From: Nocardia sp.
GTDB lineage: Bacteria > Actinomycetota > Actinomycetes > Mycobacteriales > Mycobacteriaceae
Assembly: GCA_014360565.1 (NCBI GenBank)
Contig: JACIXH010000002.1
Coordinates: 1 to 64,000 of the forward strand
Length of the DNA stretch: 64,000 nucleotides
Direction of reading: 5' to 3'
Part shown: positions 9,101 through 18,173 of the stretch, piece by piece
Layout: each line of letters begins with the position of its first letter
Position numbering within the stretch: the first letter of the stretch is position 1
Notes under the pieces: generated by a model
The model's input: only the letters and a program-made list of their open reading frames with translations
What the model was told of the DNA's origin: nothing
The model's database searches: none
Program-made: the position numbers and the translations under genes

Positions 9101-10489
9101 GTGACCGGCATCGTGTCTATCGACATCGAGCCAGGTGGTCCCGCGACACCGGTGGGATACCTCGGCATATGCGAAATCGGCCCCGACTGCACCGTGGGCT
9201 CCCCAGCGCTGATCCGGTTCCGCACTCCGCTCTACCAAGGATCCTGGGAAGAATGGACCACATCCTGCGAAGAAGACCTCCAAGCAGTCCACTCCATGCG
9301 GTCCGAGACCGAAGTCGAGCAGCTTCGAGGCCGGTGGGACATCAGCTCCGAGATCGAACATCACAACCGGCTGTTCGGATTCTCCCCCCTGCCCGACCCC
9401 TTCGATCAGGCTGAGTTCCGGCGCCCGGAACCTGAACCATTCCGGCAGGTCTGGGCAGAACTCGGTCCCCGGCTCACCGGGAAGACCCTCACCGCCTACA
9501 ACGCCGGCTACGACAAGGCCGTGCTCAAGCTCCTGCTACATCTCACTGACCCCAACCTCCCGACCACCAACCACAGGTGGATAGACGGCCTTGCCGTGGC
9601 CCGCCACTACAAGTACTGGGAAGGCCGCTACGGCTCTCCGACAGAAATGCTGAGACGAGAGCTGTTCGAAAAGGACAAATACAGTGAGAGTGACATCGAA
9701 TACTACGATCTAGGTTTCGAGGACGAGTACCTCGAAAAGTGTCGTCAACAGCAACTCGCGCAAGAGGCGTTCGGAACAGTCATCGAATACCAGGGTGGAC
9801 GACTTCAAGACGTTGCCATTCGGCTGGACCTGTTCACCAGCGATCAAGCACGACTACGTGCACTCGCACATCGCGAATGGGGCATCGGGAACAAGGCACT
9901 ACTGCACGACGCCGCCGATGACGCCTGGGCTAACGCAGAAATCATTGCCACAGCGCTGCGCACCGAAGGACTCCCGGTATCGGCCGAAGGACTCACCGTA
10001 TTCGATGCCCTCCTCGTCGACCCCGACCCCAGTGACTATCCGGCGCACCAATCTCACCTGGCAGAAATCGAGCCGATCGAACCCGTCTGTGCACAGTTCC
10101 TGACCAACCGCGCACAAGCACAGATTGATCGCTGTATCCGCCGGATCTGTGGAATTCAACTCAGCCCTGAGCAATGGACCGAGGTCTACACGGTATGGGA
10201 GGCCGCTGCCCGCTGGCGCGTACGGCTTGCCGGCGTCAGCGAATCGGAACAAGGTGCCGCATTAGCGGACGAAGCCAATCACTTGATCCAGGCGTCGCAC
10301 TCCGTGCTCCGGGCACATCAACGCGGAAGAGTTTACGCAAATGCCCTGTCGAACTGGCTGGAAGCGAACCGAAAGCAGCTCACCTTCCAGGGGCACACCG
10401 CCGAGCAGATCGAAGTCGAGATCAACCGACTCTGCGACGAGGAAGAACACAGTCGTGTCGAGCGACGGCGCCGAACGCACAAACGCTAA
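9101..10489 (+). CDS. DEDDh-type (DnaQ-like) 3'-5' exonuclease domain protein
   Basis: VSIDIEPGG (Exo I), GKTLTAYNAGYDKAVL (Exo II), LLHDAADDAWANAEIIATAL (Exo III); GTG start after GGAGGAAG. Confidence 0.65.
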   Translation: MTGIVSIDIEPGGPATPVGYLGICEIGPDCTVGSPALIRFRTPLYQGSWEEWTTSCEEDLQAVHSMRSETEVEQLRGRWDISSEIEHHNRLFGFSPLPDPFDQAEFRRPEPEPFRQVWAELGPRLTGKTLTAYNAGYDKAVLKLLLHLTDPNLPTTNHRWIDGLAVARHYKYWEGRYGSPTEMLRRELFEKDKYSESDIEYYDLGFEDEYLEKCRQQQLAQEAFGTVIEYQGGRLQDVAIRLDLFTSDQARLRALAHREWGIGNKALLHDAADDAWANAEIIATALRTEGLPVSAEGLTVFDALLVDPDPSDYPAHQSHLAEIEPIEPVCAQFLTNRAQAQIDRCIRRICGIQLSPEQWTEVYTVWEAAARWRVRLAGVSESEQGAALADEANHLIQASHSVLRAHQRGRVYANALSNWLEANRKQLTFQGHTAEQIEVEINRLCDEEEHSRVERRRRTHKR

Positions 10490-10746
10490 TCCACAACCCA
10501 CCGAACTTACTGCCCCACCGTACGGACGACCAGATTGAACGGCACCGAGTGGTCGATATCGACGTCGACGAGCGCCACCCCTCGTGGGCGGCGAGCGCGC
10601 GAGCGTAGTTGCGCCACAGCGCGGTCCGCAGCGCCACGACCCGATCGAAGTGAGCCAGCTGGACCCGGCCGACAGCGGCGTGGACGGCTGACAGGTGATA
10701 GGGCAGGCCGGATCCGTCGACGCGGTAATCGAGGAATGCTGCGCCG

Positions 10747-10799
10747 AATGCCGGGCACGGCTCGGGCCGACGCGGTCAGCCCCGCCGCTCACTCTATCC
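10747..10799. repeat. Direct repeat copy A (partner 16430-16482)
   Basis: GCCGGGCACGGCTCGGGCCGACGCGGTCAGCCCCGCCGCTCACTCTATC. Confidence 0.75.
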
Positions 10800-10946
10800 C
10801 CCACACGCGCCGAACACCGTCGACGCCAGCGTGTTCGGGGTCGCGGTCAGCGCCCACCGGCTCGGCGATAGCGTGACCGGCATGATGCGCGGCGGCGATC
10901 ATGGTGCGGGCCTAGACTCCATTGCCGAAGAGGAAGGCGGTTTGGC

Positions 10947-11813
10947 ATGCAGCTGTTCGAGCGGCTCAACCAACGCGACATCCGTGTGGAGTCAACTGTG
11001 CCGACCACCGCACCGCTGACGTTTCGTGACTTCCGCCGCGCGGCCCGCGACAGCGTCCGGGTGGCGGCACACGACTGCGCCGCATGGATGGCAGGCGACC
11101 TCGACCAGTGGGCCTCCGAGGCCGACCACAATCCCTTGGACCTTGTCGGTCCGCTACGGCCTCCGTTTGACTCGATGTGGATCGAGTGGTCGTTCCCAGA
11201 CTGGTCTGCCACGGACGGTACGTGTTTCGCGGCCTGGGTCACCGCTGACGAACCGCATGCCAACGCTCCTGCTGGGGCCGTGCAGGAGCTGACCATCGTC
11301 GTGCTCCGCGCCAAGAAGACTGTTGCCCAGTACACCCCGGTGTGGACGTTCATCTCAGTCGACGAGCACGGCAGAGCGCTGAGTGTCGCCAACAACGTCG
11401 ACCCGAATAGCCGCCTAGCCGGCCAAGCACGGTCGTGGGCGTTGCCTGCGTGCGCGGCGATCGGATTCATGAACTGCCGAAACATTCAGGTCACCGAGAT
11501 CGCACCCGGCCCCCGGCGGGCGCGTTCATCGAACTCTGCGCGGGGCACCGCCAAAAAGCCCAATCAGCTCTCCCACCACGTCATCCAGTTGCCCAGCACA
11601 AGCCAACCTCGCAACCTCACCCAGGCCCGCGAATCTGCTGGCGCTGCGATTCCGCTCCATGTCGTCCGGGGCCACTTCAAGACGTTCACAACCGAAGCCC
11701 CGCTCCTCGGCAAACATGTCGGTACCTATTGGTGGCACCCGACGATCCGCGGGCTGCGCGATCACGGCGCAACGGAAACCAGTTATCGGGTCGGGCCCTC
11801 CCTCACTGGATAA
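10947..11813 (+). CDS. Hypothetical protein
   Basis: 288 aa ORF with clear coding bias. Confidence 0.7.
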   Translation: MQLFERLNQRDIRVESTVPTTAPLTFRDFRRAARDSVRVAAHDCAAWMAGDLDQWASEADHNPLDLVGPLRPPFDSMWIEWSFPDWSATDGTCFAAWVTADEPHANAPAGAVQELTIVVLRAKKTVAQYTPVWTFISVDEHGRALSVANNVDPNSRLAGQARSWALPACAAIGFMNCRNIQVTEIAPGPRRARSSNSARGTAKKPNQLSHHVIQLPSTSQPRNLTQARESAGAAIPLHVVRGHFKTFTTEAPLLGKHVGTYWWHPTIRGLRDHGATETSYRVGPSLTG

Positions 11814-12035
11814 TCGATGTGTGACCCGTCGCGGTTCCCGGCGGTGCTGCCGATCCTCTGCGGTACTGCCCTCGCGCGCGGCGCGAATCCGCGCCACCCC
11901 TACTGCGGGCCAGCCTGCCCGGCGCCCGTGCACGCCCGCAAACGCATCTACGGCCAACTGATGGTCGATGGTCGCACCCTGGTCACCGGTGTTTCTGCTG
12001 AGTTCGTAGCAGCTTTGTCGGTAGGTTAGCCGACC

Positions 12036-12701
12036 ATGAATCCCGCCGAAGTGTTCGACGCCGACGCCCAACACACGATCGCCTGGGTGAACTCCCACGC
12101 CGACCAGCTCCGGCAGCTCCCGAATCTTCCCGTCCCTATCCGGTTCGCCCACGCGATGAACGCCTTCACCGCGATCGGCGTGGGAGCGTCCCTGCTCTAC
12201 CGGACAACCGAGGACGAGGCCGAGGAACGCCAGCACTGGCACGTCGTCGAAATCGGCGACGACGCACCCGATCACCTCGACAACGGTGTCGGACCAACGG
12301 TCGCCCGCCGCTACTGCTACGCCGAAGATCAGACGCTGCCGCCCGGACTGTCCATGCCTGACGGCCTCACCCCGGCGGCGCGAACCCAGCTTCGACGAGC
12401 GGCGCGAGACACCGCCTCCGCGCTGAAAGATCTGCTGCACGCCATCTCAGCTGACGGCTCCGTGCCTCCTGGCCTGCGCCAGATCGCCACGGACACCGTC
12501 CACGCCGCGGACCTGGTCTCAGCGTTGTATGACGACGATCCCCGCAAAGCGCGGCTCGTCTGCGAAACCCTGCCCGCAGCACAAGAAGCGCGGCACGACC
12601 AGCTCGAACAGTACTTCGATGCACTCACCTTCGGCGGCGTCTACGAACCAACCGAGGAACGAATCATGGCATTGGCCAAGGAGTCCGGCTTTCCGCGCTG
12701 A
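12036..12701 (+). CDS. Hypothetical protein
   Basis: 221 aa ORF, coding bias. Confidence 0.7.
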   Translation: MNPAEVFDADAQHTIAWVNSHADQLRQLPNLPVPIRFAHAMNAFTAIGVGASLLYRTTEDEAEERQHWHVVEIGDDAPDHLDNGVGPTVARRYCYAEDQTLPPGLSMPDGLTPAARTQLRRAARDTASALKDLLHAISADGSVPPGLRQIATDTVHAADLVSALYDDDPRKARLVCETLPAAQEARHDQLEQYFDALTFGGVYEPTEERIMALAKESGFPR

Positions 12702-12748
12702 ACCCGGACCCTCCATGAATTAATCGTCGCGGTCGCAGACGGATTCGG

Positions 12749-13621
12749 TCACCTGAGCTCATGGCGGATGCGGTCGCGTTCGATGCGTTCCCGGCCCAAG
12801 ACCTGCCGACCGATCTCGGGGTCACGGTGGGCGTGGATCCGGGCGTGCACGATCGCGGCCAGGACATCCGGCGCCAAGGCCTCGGCCTGGGTGGTGGTCC
12901 CGGTGAAGGACCGGTGGTCGCTGGCCTTGGCCGGCGCGGTCGGCAGCCGGTAGGTGCGGACCTGTTCCTCGGTGACCGCGACCCGCTCGAACTCCACCAC
13001 CGCACCCTCGGACGCGGCGAACGCGCGCACGTCCTCGGCCAGCGCGGTGAACATGTGCTCCCCGCTGGGATCACGGTCACCGACGTGCAGAACCCGGGTG
13101 GGCACAGTGCGGGTTCCCGCGCGGACCGCGGCGTCGTGTTTGCCGGTCAAGCCGTCGAACCCGCCACCGGAAAAGCAGCCGATCCCGTAGCCCGCGCCGA
13201 TGCGAGCCAACTGCGGCACCATCCCCGCGGTCTCGCACCACAACTCGAGGACGACCGGCTGTCCGGCCTGGCGGTCGAGGCGGTAGGTCGCCGCGGCCGC
13301 GTCGACCTGGTCCCAGAAGTCGCCGGGCCCTGTGTAGGCGGTCGGGGCCGCGACCGCGATCTGGGTGTCGTCCCGGATCACCGTCCATGCGATCCGGCCC
13401 GCGCGTCGCGCCATGGCCAGGTACTCGCACAACCGCTTATAGTCCTGCTCGGTCTTGTCCACGACACCGTCGCCGAGCAGCACGTAGAACAGTTGCCGCA
13501 CCGACAGCGGCAGGTGATCGCGGTAGCGGTCCACGACATCGTCGACCGCGCCGAGCACCCGCAGGGTTTCTCGGTGGGGCCGCCAACCCGGTTGGGGTCC
13601 CCGAGGTCGTTTGTTCGGCAT
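12749..13621 (-). CDS. Toprim-domain protein resembling topoisomerase VI subunit A/Spo11
   Basis: N-terminal SVRQLFYVLLGDGVVDKTEQDYKRLCEYLAMARRAG plus Toprim VVLELWCETAG (E) and VLHVGDRDPSGEHM (DxD). Confidence 0.65.
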   Translation of the reverse strand: MPNKRPRGPQPGWRPHRETLRVLGAVDDVVDRYRDHLPLSVRQLFYVLLGDGVVDKTEQDYKRLCEYLAMARRAGRIAWTVIRDDTQIAVAAPTAYTGPGDFWDQVDAAAATYRLDRQAGQPVVLELWCETAGMVPQLARIGAGYGIGCFSGGGFDGLTGKHDAAVRAGTRTVPTRVLHVGDRDPSGEHMFTALAEDVRAFAASEGAVVEFERVAVTEEQVRTYRLPTAPAKASDHRSFTGTTTQAEALAPDVLAAIVHARIHAHRDPEIGRQVLGRERIERDRIRHELR

Positions 13622-13813
13622 CTCGCACCGCCACTGATCGGGTTCTCTGCTTCCAGAGTCCGCCTGGTCGTCCTAACGCTCAAGGCCCGGAACCGCGCCC
13701 AACCAGCGCTAAGACCAAGACCAGGATCAGGATCGTGTTTACCGCGGTAAACGCCAGGAAGGTCGCCGAGCATGCGCCGTCCGGCACGCCGACCGGGCAC
13801 GGTCTTGGTTCGG

Positions 13814-14107
13814 TTACAGGTGTCGGTCGATGTCCATGCGTTGGTGCAGAATGCGCACGACGTCGACGATCCCTTCGGCGGTGAGCCGGTAATAGACGGT
13901 GTGCGAGCCGGCGGGGAGTTTGCGGTATCCGGCCCGGATCTCATCGCACGGCTGACCGATACGGGGGTTCGCCGCGGCGCGCTCGATGACGTGTTGGAGC
14001 TCGCGCACGTAGGTCTCGGCCTGATCGGCGTCCCAACGCTCACAGGTGAATTCCCAGATCGCCGCGACATCTTGCTGGGCGGCCGGGGAGAGAAGATACT
14101 CGGTCAC
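13814..14107 (-). CDS. parE: Type II toxin ParE/RelE superfamily
   Basis: YLLSPAAQQDVAAIWEFTCERWDADQAETYVRELQ ... GYRKLPAGSHTVYYRL ... VVRILHQRMD. Confidence 0.9.
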   Translation of the reverse strand: MTEYLLSPAAQQDVAAIWEFTCERWDADQAETYVRELQHVIERAAANPRIGQPCDEIRAGYRKLPAGSHTVYYRLTAEGIVDVVRILHQRMDIDRHL

Positions 14108-14373
14108 CGGTGCCCAGAGGCGTCGGCGCGTTTGCTCGCGATGAAGGAATCGAAGTCGAAAGCGGTCGACGGGCCGCTGCTCTCGCCGTCGATGAGCGCG
14201 CCACGCAACGCGGCCAGCTGAGTCTCATGGTTCTCGAGCATCCGCAGCGCGGAACGGACGACGTCACTGGCCGATCCATACCGGCCCGAGGCGACCTCGG
14301 CGGCGATGAACCGACTGTAGTGTTCGTCCAAGCTGAACGAGGTGTTCTTGCCCATGAACTGCATGATACCAAT
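14104..14373 (-). CDS. parD: Type II antitoxin ParD family
   Basis: MGKNTSFSLDEHYSRFIAAEVASGRYGSASDVVRSALRMLE; 4-bp overlap with parE; exact start uncertain (annotated to 14412 in the ORF track). Confidence 0.88.
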   Translation of the reverse strand: MGIMQFMGKNTSFSLDEHYSRFIAAEVASGRYGSASDVVRSALRMLENHETQLAALRGALIDGESSGPSTAFDFDSFIASKRADASGHR

Positions 14374-14383
14374 CTTTGGTATC
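14365..14383. promoter_or_regulatory. parDE operator candidate
   Basis: Perfect dyad GATACCAA-TCT-TTGGTATC at the parD start. Confidence 0.7.
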
Positions 14384-14478
14384 ACTGTCTGGGGGTGAGG
14401 CAGCAGCCGCACGGCCGGGTTGTCGGGCCGTCAGGTCGACAGATCGGGCAGATGCAACGCGCAGTGCGCGGGTGGGTC

Positions 14479-15033
14479 CTACAGCGTCCCGAACCGCTGG
14501 ACACTGCGAGGATTTCCGTCCGCGTCTAACGGCTCCACGATCGGATCGTCACCATCCCAGGCCACGGCGCACGTGATGTCGGTGCCCCACGCTCGCCAGC
14601 CGTGCATGCCGGAGTCGAAATATCCGGACAGTTCGACGGCCTTGATCAGGCTGGGCAGTCCGTCGTCGGCGGTCTCGAGGATGTCGAGCACCGGGTAGGC
14701 GCCCAGCACCGCGTAGCCAGGACGCACGACATGGGTGAGCCAACGGCGGGTGACGAGGTAGATCAGGTACGGGGTTTCGCCGGTCTCGGCCTTCCAGGTG
14801 AAGATCGAGCTGGCCTCACCGGTGAACGACTCACGGTTAGCGATGACGGTCATCGGTACCGGCGGAACCCGCGATGGATCATGGCCAGGGTTTGCCGTGA
14901 ACGGCTGGATCCGGGCCAGAGAGCGATTTCGCTTCCGCTCGCGCTCGACCTGGCGGGTGAACGCGTTCACGATGAGAGCACTGACATGCTCGCCGATCTC
15001 GCGCCTGGCATCTGCCACTTTCACCGCCACCAA
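14479..15033 (-). CDS. Hypothetical protein
   Basis: 184 aa ORF, same strand as the next ORF, coding bias. Confidence 0.7.
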   Translation of the reverse strand: MVAVKVADARREIGEHVSALIVNAFTRQVERERKRNRSLARIQPFTANPGHDPSRVPPVPMTVIANRESFTGEASSIFTWKAETGETPYLIYLVTRRWLTHVVRPGYAVLGAYPVLDILETADDGLPSLIKAVELSGYFDSGMHGWRAWGTDITCAVAWDGDDPIVEPLDADGNPRSVQRFGTL

Positions 15034-15037
15034 GTGT

Positions 15038-16294
15038 TCACGATAGCTCGCGCCGTGGAACCGCCGAAACTACAGCGTCGCCTAGATGATTGCGCGGATC
15101 GAGTGCGTCACGGATGGTCGGAATAGCCGCAGTCAACACAAATTCCACGTCGAGATCATCGAGGTCGCAGTCGAGCATGTCGATCCACGGCGCCAATTCG
15201 AATGACTCCATCACATGCCACGGGCCACGATGGGACGGGCGCTGCGCGCTGTGGGTAAGGAAAGCGACCGCGTACGCAATCGCGGCCCGCCACACCCGCT
15301 CCAGGGCAACCGCATCGAGCTCCTCACACTCCTCGCCATATCCGCTCATTTCCTCGGCGCAGTGGGCGCGGGTCAGGGCACGCAGGTGCGGGTGGGCTCG
15401 GTCGATGGCTTCGCAGATCCGGGCCAGGTGTGCTCCGCACCCGAGTTCAGCCAACGCCGCAGGGCGCTGATCGGCTGGGGGCAACCAGATCCACATCGCG
15501 CCGGGATCGCCCCAGCACTCCCGCGGCTCGAACAACGATCCCGACATCCGCCACTGCCTGGTCAGCCACGTATGGAAATCGCGGCCGCCGAGACAACCGA
15601 GTAGGGCTCGCGGGCCGGCCCAACCTGCCTCCACGGCCACACTGACCGAGTCGGCCTGGTCGATCTGGAAGGCGAGTTTGGCCGGATGCGCCCTGAACAA
15701 ATCGCCGTCGAACACACACGCCGGGCATGTCCGCACCGCACTGTCGCCAGGTTCGAACAGGGCCGACGCCGGGTAGCGGTCCCCGCATATCCCGCACTCG
15801 GTCTCGGCACGGGTCTGGGTATGGTCTCGCTGGCGGGCTTGGCCAACCACACGGTCGATCTCGTCGATGATGCCCGCCACGTCACTGCTGTTGACGATGT
15901 GGTGGGCATCGAGTCCCGCCACGCGGCCGAGTTCTTCGTCGTAGTCGGTAACCAGCGGCGCCCAGACCAGGACACGCAGGGGCGTGGTCAAGTCGAACAG
16001 GTCCGGGTCGTCGGGGTGCTCATCGCCGCTCACGTAATCGGGCTCGGTGGCGCGTTCGACAGAGATCGTGGCGGGCCCGGCATACAAGTGAAGCCCCATC
16101 GCTTGGGGGACGGGTTCGATCTGGACGGGCCACCCCGCCGCCCGCAACCCGGCGGCCAACTCCTCGTAGAGGTCGCTCGCCAAACGAACACTGCCTGCTG
16201 AATTGTCGAGGGTGTGGGCCGCGTCGAGGTAGGTTCTGCCGGTCGAGGCGGCGTGTTCGCGAACCGCCTTCTTGCGCCAGTAGTCGCGTGTCAT
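15038..16294 (-). CDS. Hypothetical protein with zinc-ribbon-like Cys pairs
   Basis: MTRDYWRKKAVREHAASTGRTYLDAAHTLD start; CGICG ... CPAC. Confidence 0.7.
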   Translation of the reverse strand: MTRDYWRKKAVREHAASTGRTYLDAAHTLDNSAGSVRLASDLYEELAAGLRAAGWPVQIEPVPQAMGLHLYAGPATISVERATEPDYVSGDEHPDDPDLFDLTTPLRVLVWAPLVTDYDEELGRVAGLDAHHIVNSSDVAGIIDEIDRVVGQARQRDHTQTRAETECGICGDRYPASALFEPGDSAVRTCPACVFDGDLFRAHPAKLAFQIDQADSVSVAVEAGWAGPRALLGCLGGRDFHTWLTRQWRMSGSLFEPRECWGDPGAMWIWLPPADQRPAALAELGCGAHLARICEAIDRAHPHLRALTRAHCAEEMSGYGEECEELDAVALERVWRAAIAYAVAFLTHSAQRPSHRGPWHVMESFELAPWIDMLDCDLDDLDVEFVLTAAIPTIRDALDPRNHLGDAVVSAVPRRELS

Positions 16295-16429
16295 CGCCAA
16301 TGTCCTTGTCCGGCACGTTCTCCCACGCTCGGCGCCAAGTTCGTTATTGGGCACGACGAGTCCAGTTTGTTCCGCGCGATCACAGACCTTGACCGTGAAA
16401 TCTCACCCGGTGACGGCGTGGGCGTCAAT

Positions 16430-16482
16430 GTCGGGCACGGCACGGGCCGACGCGGTCAGCCCCGCCGCGCACTCTATCGCAA
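16430..16482. repeat. Direct repeat copy B (partner 10747-10799)
   Basis: GTCGGGCACGGCACGGGCCGACGCGGTCAGCCCCGCCGCGCACTCTATC. Confidence 0.75.
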
Positions 16483-16524
16483 CACACCGGCCACACGCCG
16501 AGCGCGGCGAGCGCGGCGCGTTCG

Positions 16525-16559
16525 TCGCCGTAGCGGCCAGGGGGTAGCCGCTACGGCGA
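16525..16559. terminator. Strong hairpin, putative terminator
   Basis: TCGCCGTAGCGGC-cagggggta-GCCGCTACGGCGA, 13-bp perfect stem. Confidence 0.5.
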
Positions 16560-16594
16560 TAGGGTGACCGGCGTGAACGACGGGCGTGGGGAAA

Positions 16595-16810
16595 TCAACA
16601 GGTCCAGCCGGACACGGTGACCACCGTATGTCCGTGGTAGCCACCTTGTAGAAGCGTTTCGAGTTCGGCCACCGAACGCGCGGTGGCCGACCGGGATGAA
16701 ATCCGGTGGGGCGGCTCGGTTGTGGCGCGTACTCTGTCGGCGATGTACAGCCCGACGACCTCTTCGGAGGTCCCAGCTAGGATCGCGCGACGAGCCTTCC
16801 GGCGAAGCAA
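16595..16810 (-). CDS. Small hypothetical protein
   Basis: 71 aa; C-terminus LLQGGYHGHTVVTVSGWTC shared with the degraded copy near 3.5 kb. Confidence 0.5.
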   Translation of the reverse strand: MLRRKARRAILAGTSEEVVGLYIADRVRATTEPPHRISSRSATARSVAELETLLQGGYHGHTVVTVSGWTC

Positions 16811-16960
16811 TCGCTGCGGGTCCTGGGAGAGATGTTCCCGGCCGAAACCCCCGAGACGCTACTGGGACCGCCCCAGGCCGACCACGCGCCGCCACCGGCG
16901 AACCACAACGACTTCTCCGCTCGCCCGGGTGCGCGGCGAACTTGCACAAGCGGTAGGCCG

Positions 16961-17377
16961 ATGACCGACCGCCCGATTCCGCCCGTCTGCACCGCCGAAG
17001 ACGCCGTGCGAGAAGCTGTTGCAGCGGAAATGCAACTCCTCGACCCAGCGGTTCGGCGCTCGCGCGAACGTGCCGAAGCGCTGCTAGATCCGGAATTCGT
17101 GGAGGTCGGCGCGTCAGGTCGACAGTGGGATCGTTCCCACATGCTGGCCGAGCTGCCGACGATGACAGGCGCGAACAACAACGAACAGGTCGAGGTTTCC
17201 GCTCTTCGTGGTGTTCTGCTGGCCCCTGGCCTCGTACACCTGACCTACGAAACCCATCGCGACGGGCGACACGTTCTGCGATGCTCGCTGTGGCGCAAAA
17301 ACAACGCGGCCGCCGAATGGCGAATGTACTACCACCAGGGCACCCCAGCACCTGCCTCCGAATCGTTCGCTCCGTGA
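16961..17377 (+). CDS. NTF2-like/DUF4440-type small protein
   Basis: AVREAVAAEMQLLDPAVRRSRERAEALLDPEFVEVGASGRQWDR ... HLTYETHRDGRHVLRCSLWRK. Confidence 0.75.
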   Translation: MTDRPIPPVCTAEDAVREAVAAEMQLLDPAVRRSRERAEALLDPEFVEVGASGRQWDRSHMLAELPTMTGANNNEQVEVSALRGVLLAPGLVHLTYETHRDGRHVLRCSLWRKNNAAAEWRMYYHQGTPAPASESFAP

Positions 17378-17504
17378 CGACACGGGACTCAGCGGCCGAC
17401 GCCACAAGCTCCATCGCAGCGAGACCCATCCGGCCCGGTGTTCGTGGTCCACGCCACCAGGCCGTCGTGCCCGGACCACGCAGGCCTGGTGTTCAAGTGC
17501 GCTC

Positions 17505-18173
17505 CTACGTCTCGCTGAGGTGGCCAGTGTCGTTGTGTTGCAGCAGGGTCCATCGGTAGCCGTCGTCAGGGCGAGTCCAAGCCAATGGTTGCTTCTCCCA
17601 GATCGTGATGCCGCCGTTGTGGGCAGCGAACGCCGCCGTTGCGCGGGTCGCGGTGGACAGGTTGAGGAACAGATACGTTGCGGCAGTGATTGTTTCGCCG
17701 TGGGCTATGACTAAGACGGTGCCTTCGGGATGCCGTTCGAGGATCGCGGCGAGAGCAGCGCGGGCACGGTCCAGGAAGGCCGCCCAGGTTTCCGCGCCGG
17801 GCGCGATCGGCCGGTGGGGCCGAAGCGCAGGACTATCGCCGAAGTCCGCGACGACGCTGGTCCAGGGTCTCCCGTCGGCCTGCGCGTAATCGGGCTCTCT
17901 CAGGTCGGTCTCGACGCTGATCGGCAACCCGAGCTGCTCGGCGATGATGTCGGCGGTTTCTCGGGTTCTGGGCAGCGGGCTCGTGTAGGCGGCGGTGATC
18001 GGCTCGATGGCGTGCTCGGCGCGCAGCCTTGCGGCAAGCCGGGCTGCCTGGTCGCGGCCGAGGTCGGTGAGACCGGTGCAGCCCCGTGGCCCGCCGACAA
18101 TGGCAGCGACGTTGCAGTGCGCCTGACCGTGGCGGACCAGGATGAGTCGGGCGAAGCTCATGAAGACCTGCAC
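17505..18173 (-). CDS. Histidine phosphatase family protein
   Basis: LILVRHGQAHCN, SPLPRTRETADII, VLVIAHGETI. Confidence 0.92.
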   Translation of the reverse strand: MQVFMSFARLILVRHGQAHCNVAAIVGGPRGCTGLTDLGRDQAARLAARLRAEHAIEPITAAYTSPLPRTRETADIIAEQLGLPISVETDLREPDYAQADGRPWTSVVADFGDSPALRPHRPIAPGAETWAAFLDRARAALAAILERHPEGTVLVIAHGETITAATYLFLNLSTATRATAAFAAHNGGITIWEKQPLAWTRPDDGYRWTLLQHNDTGHLSET

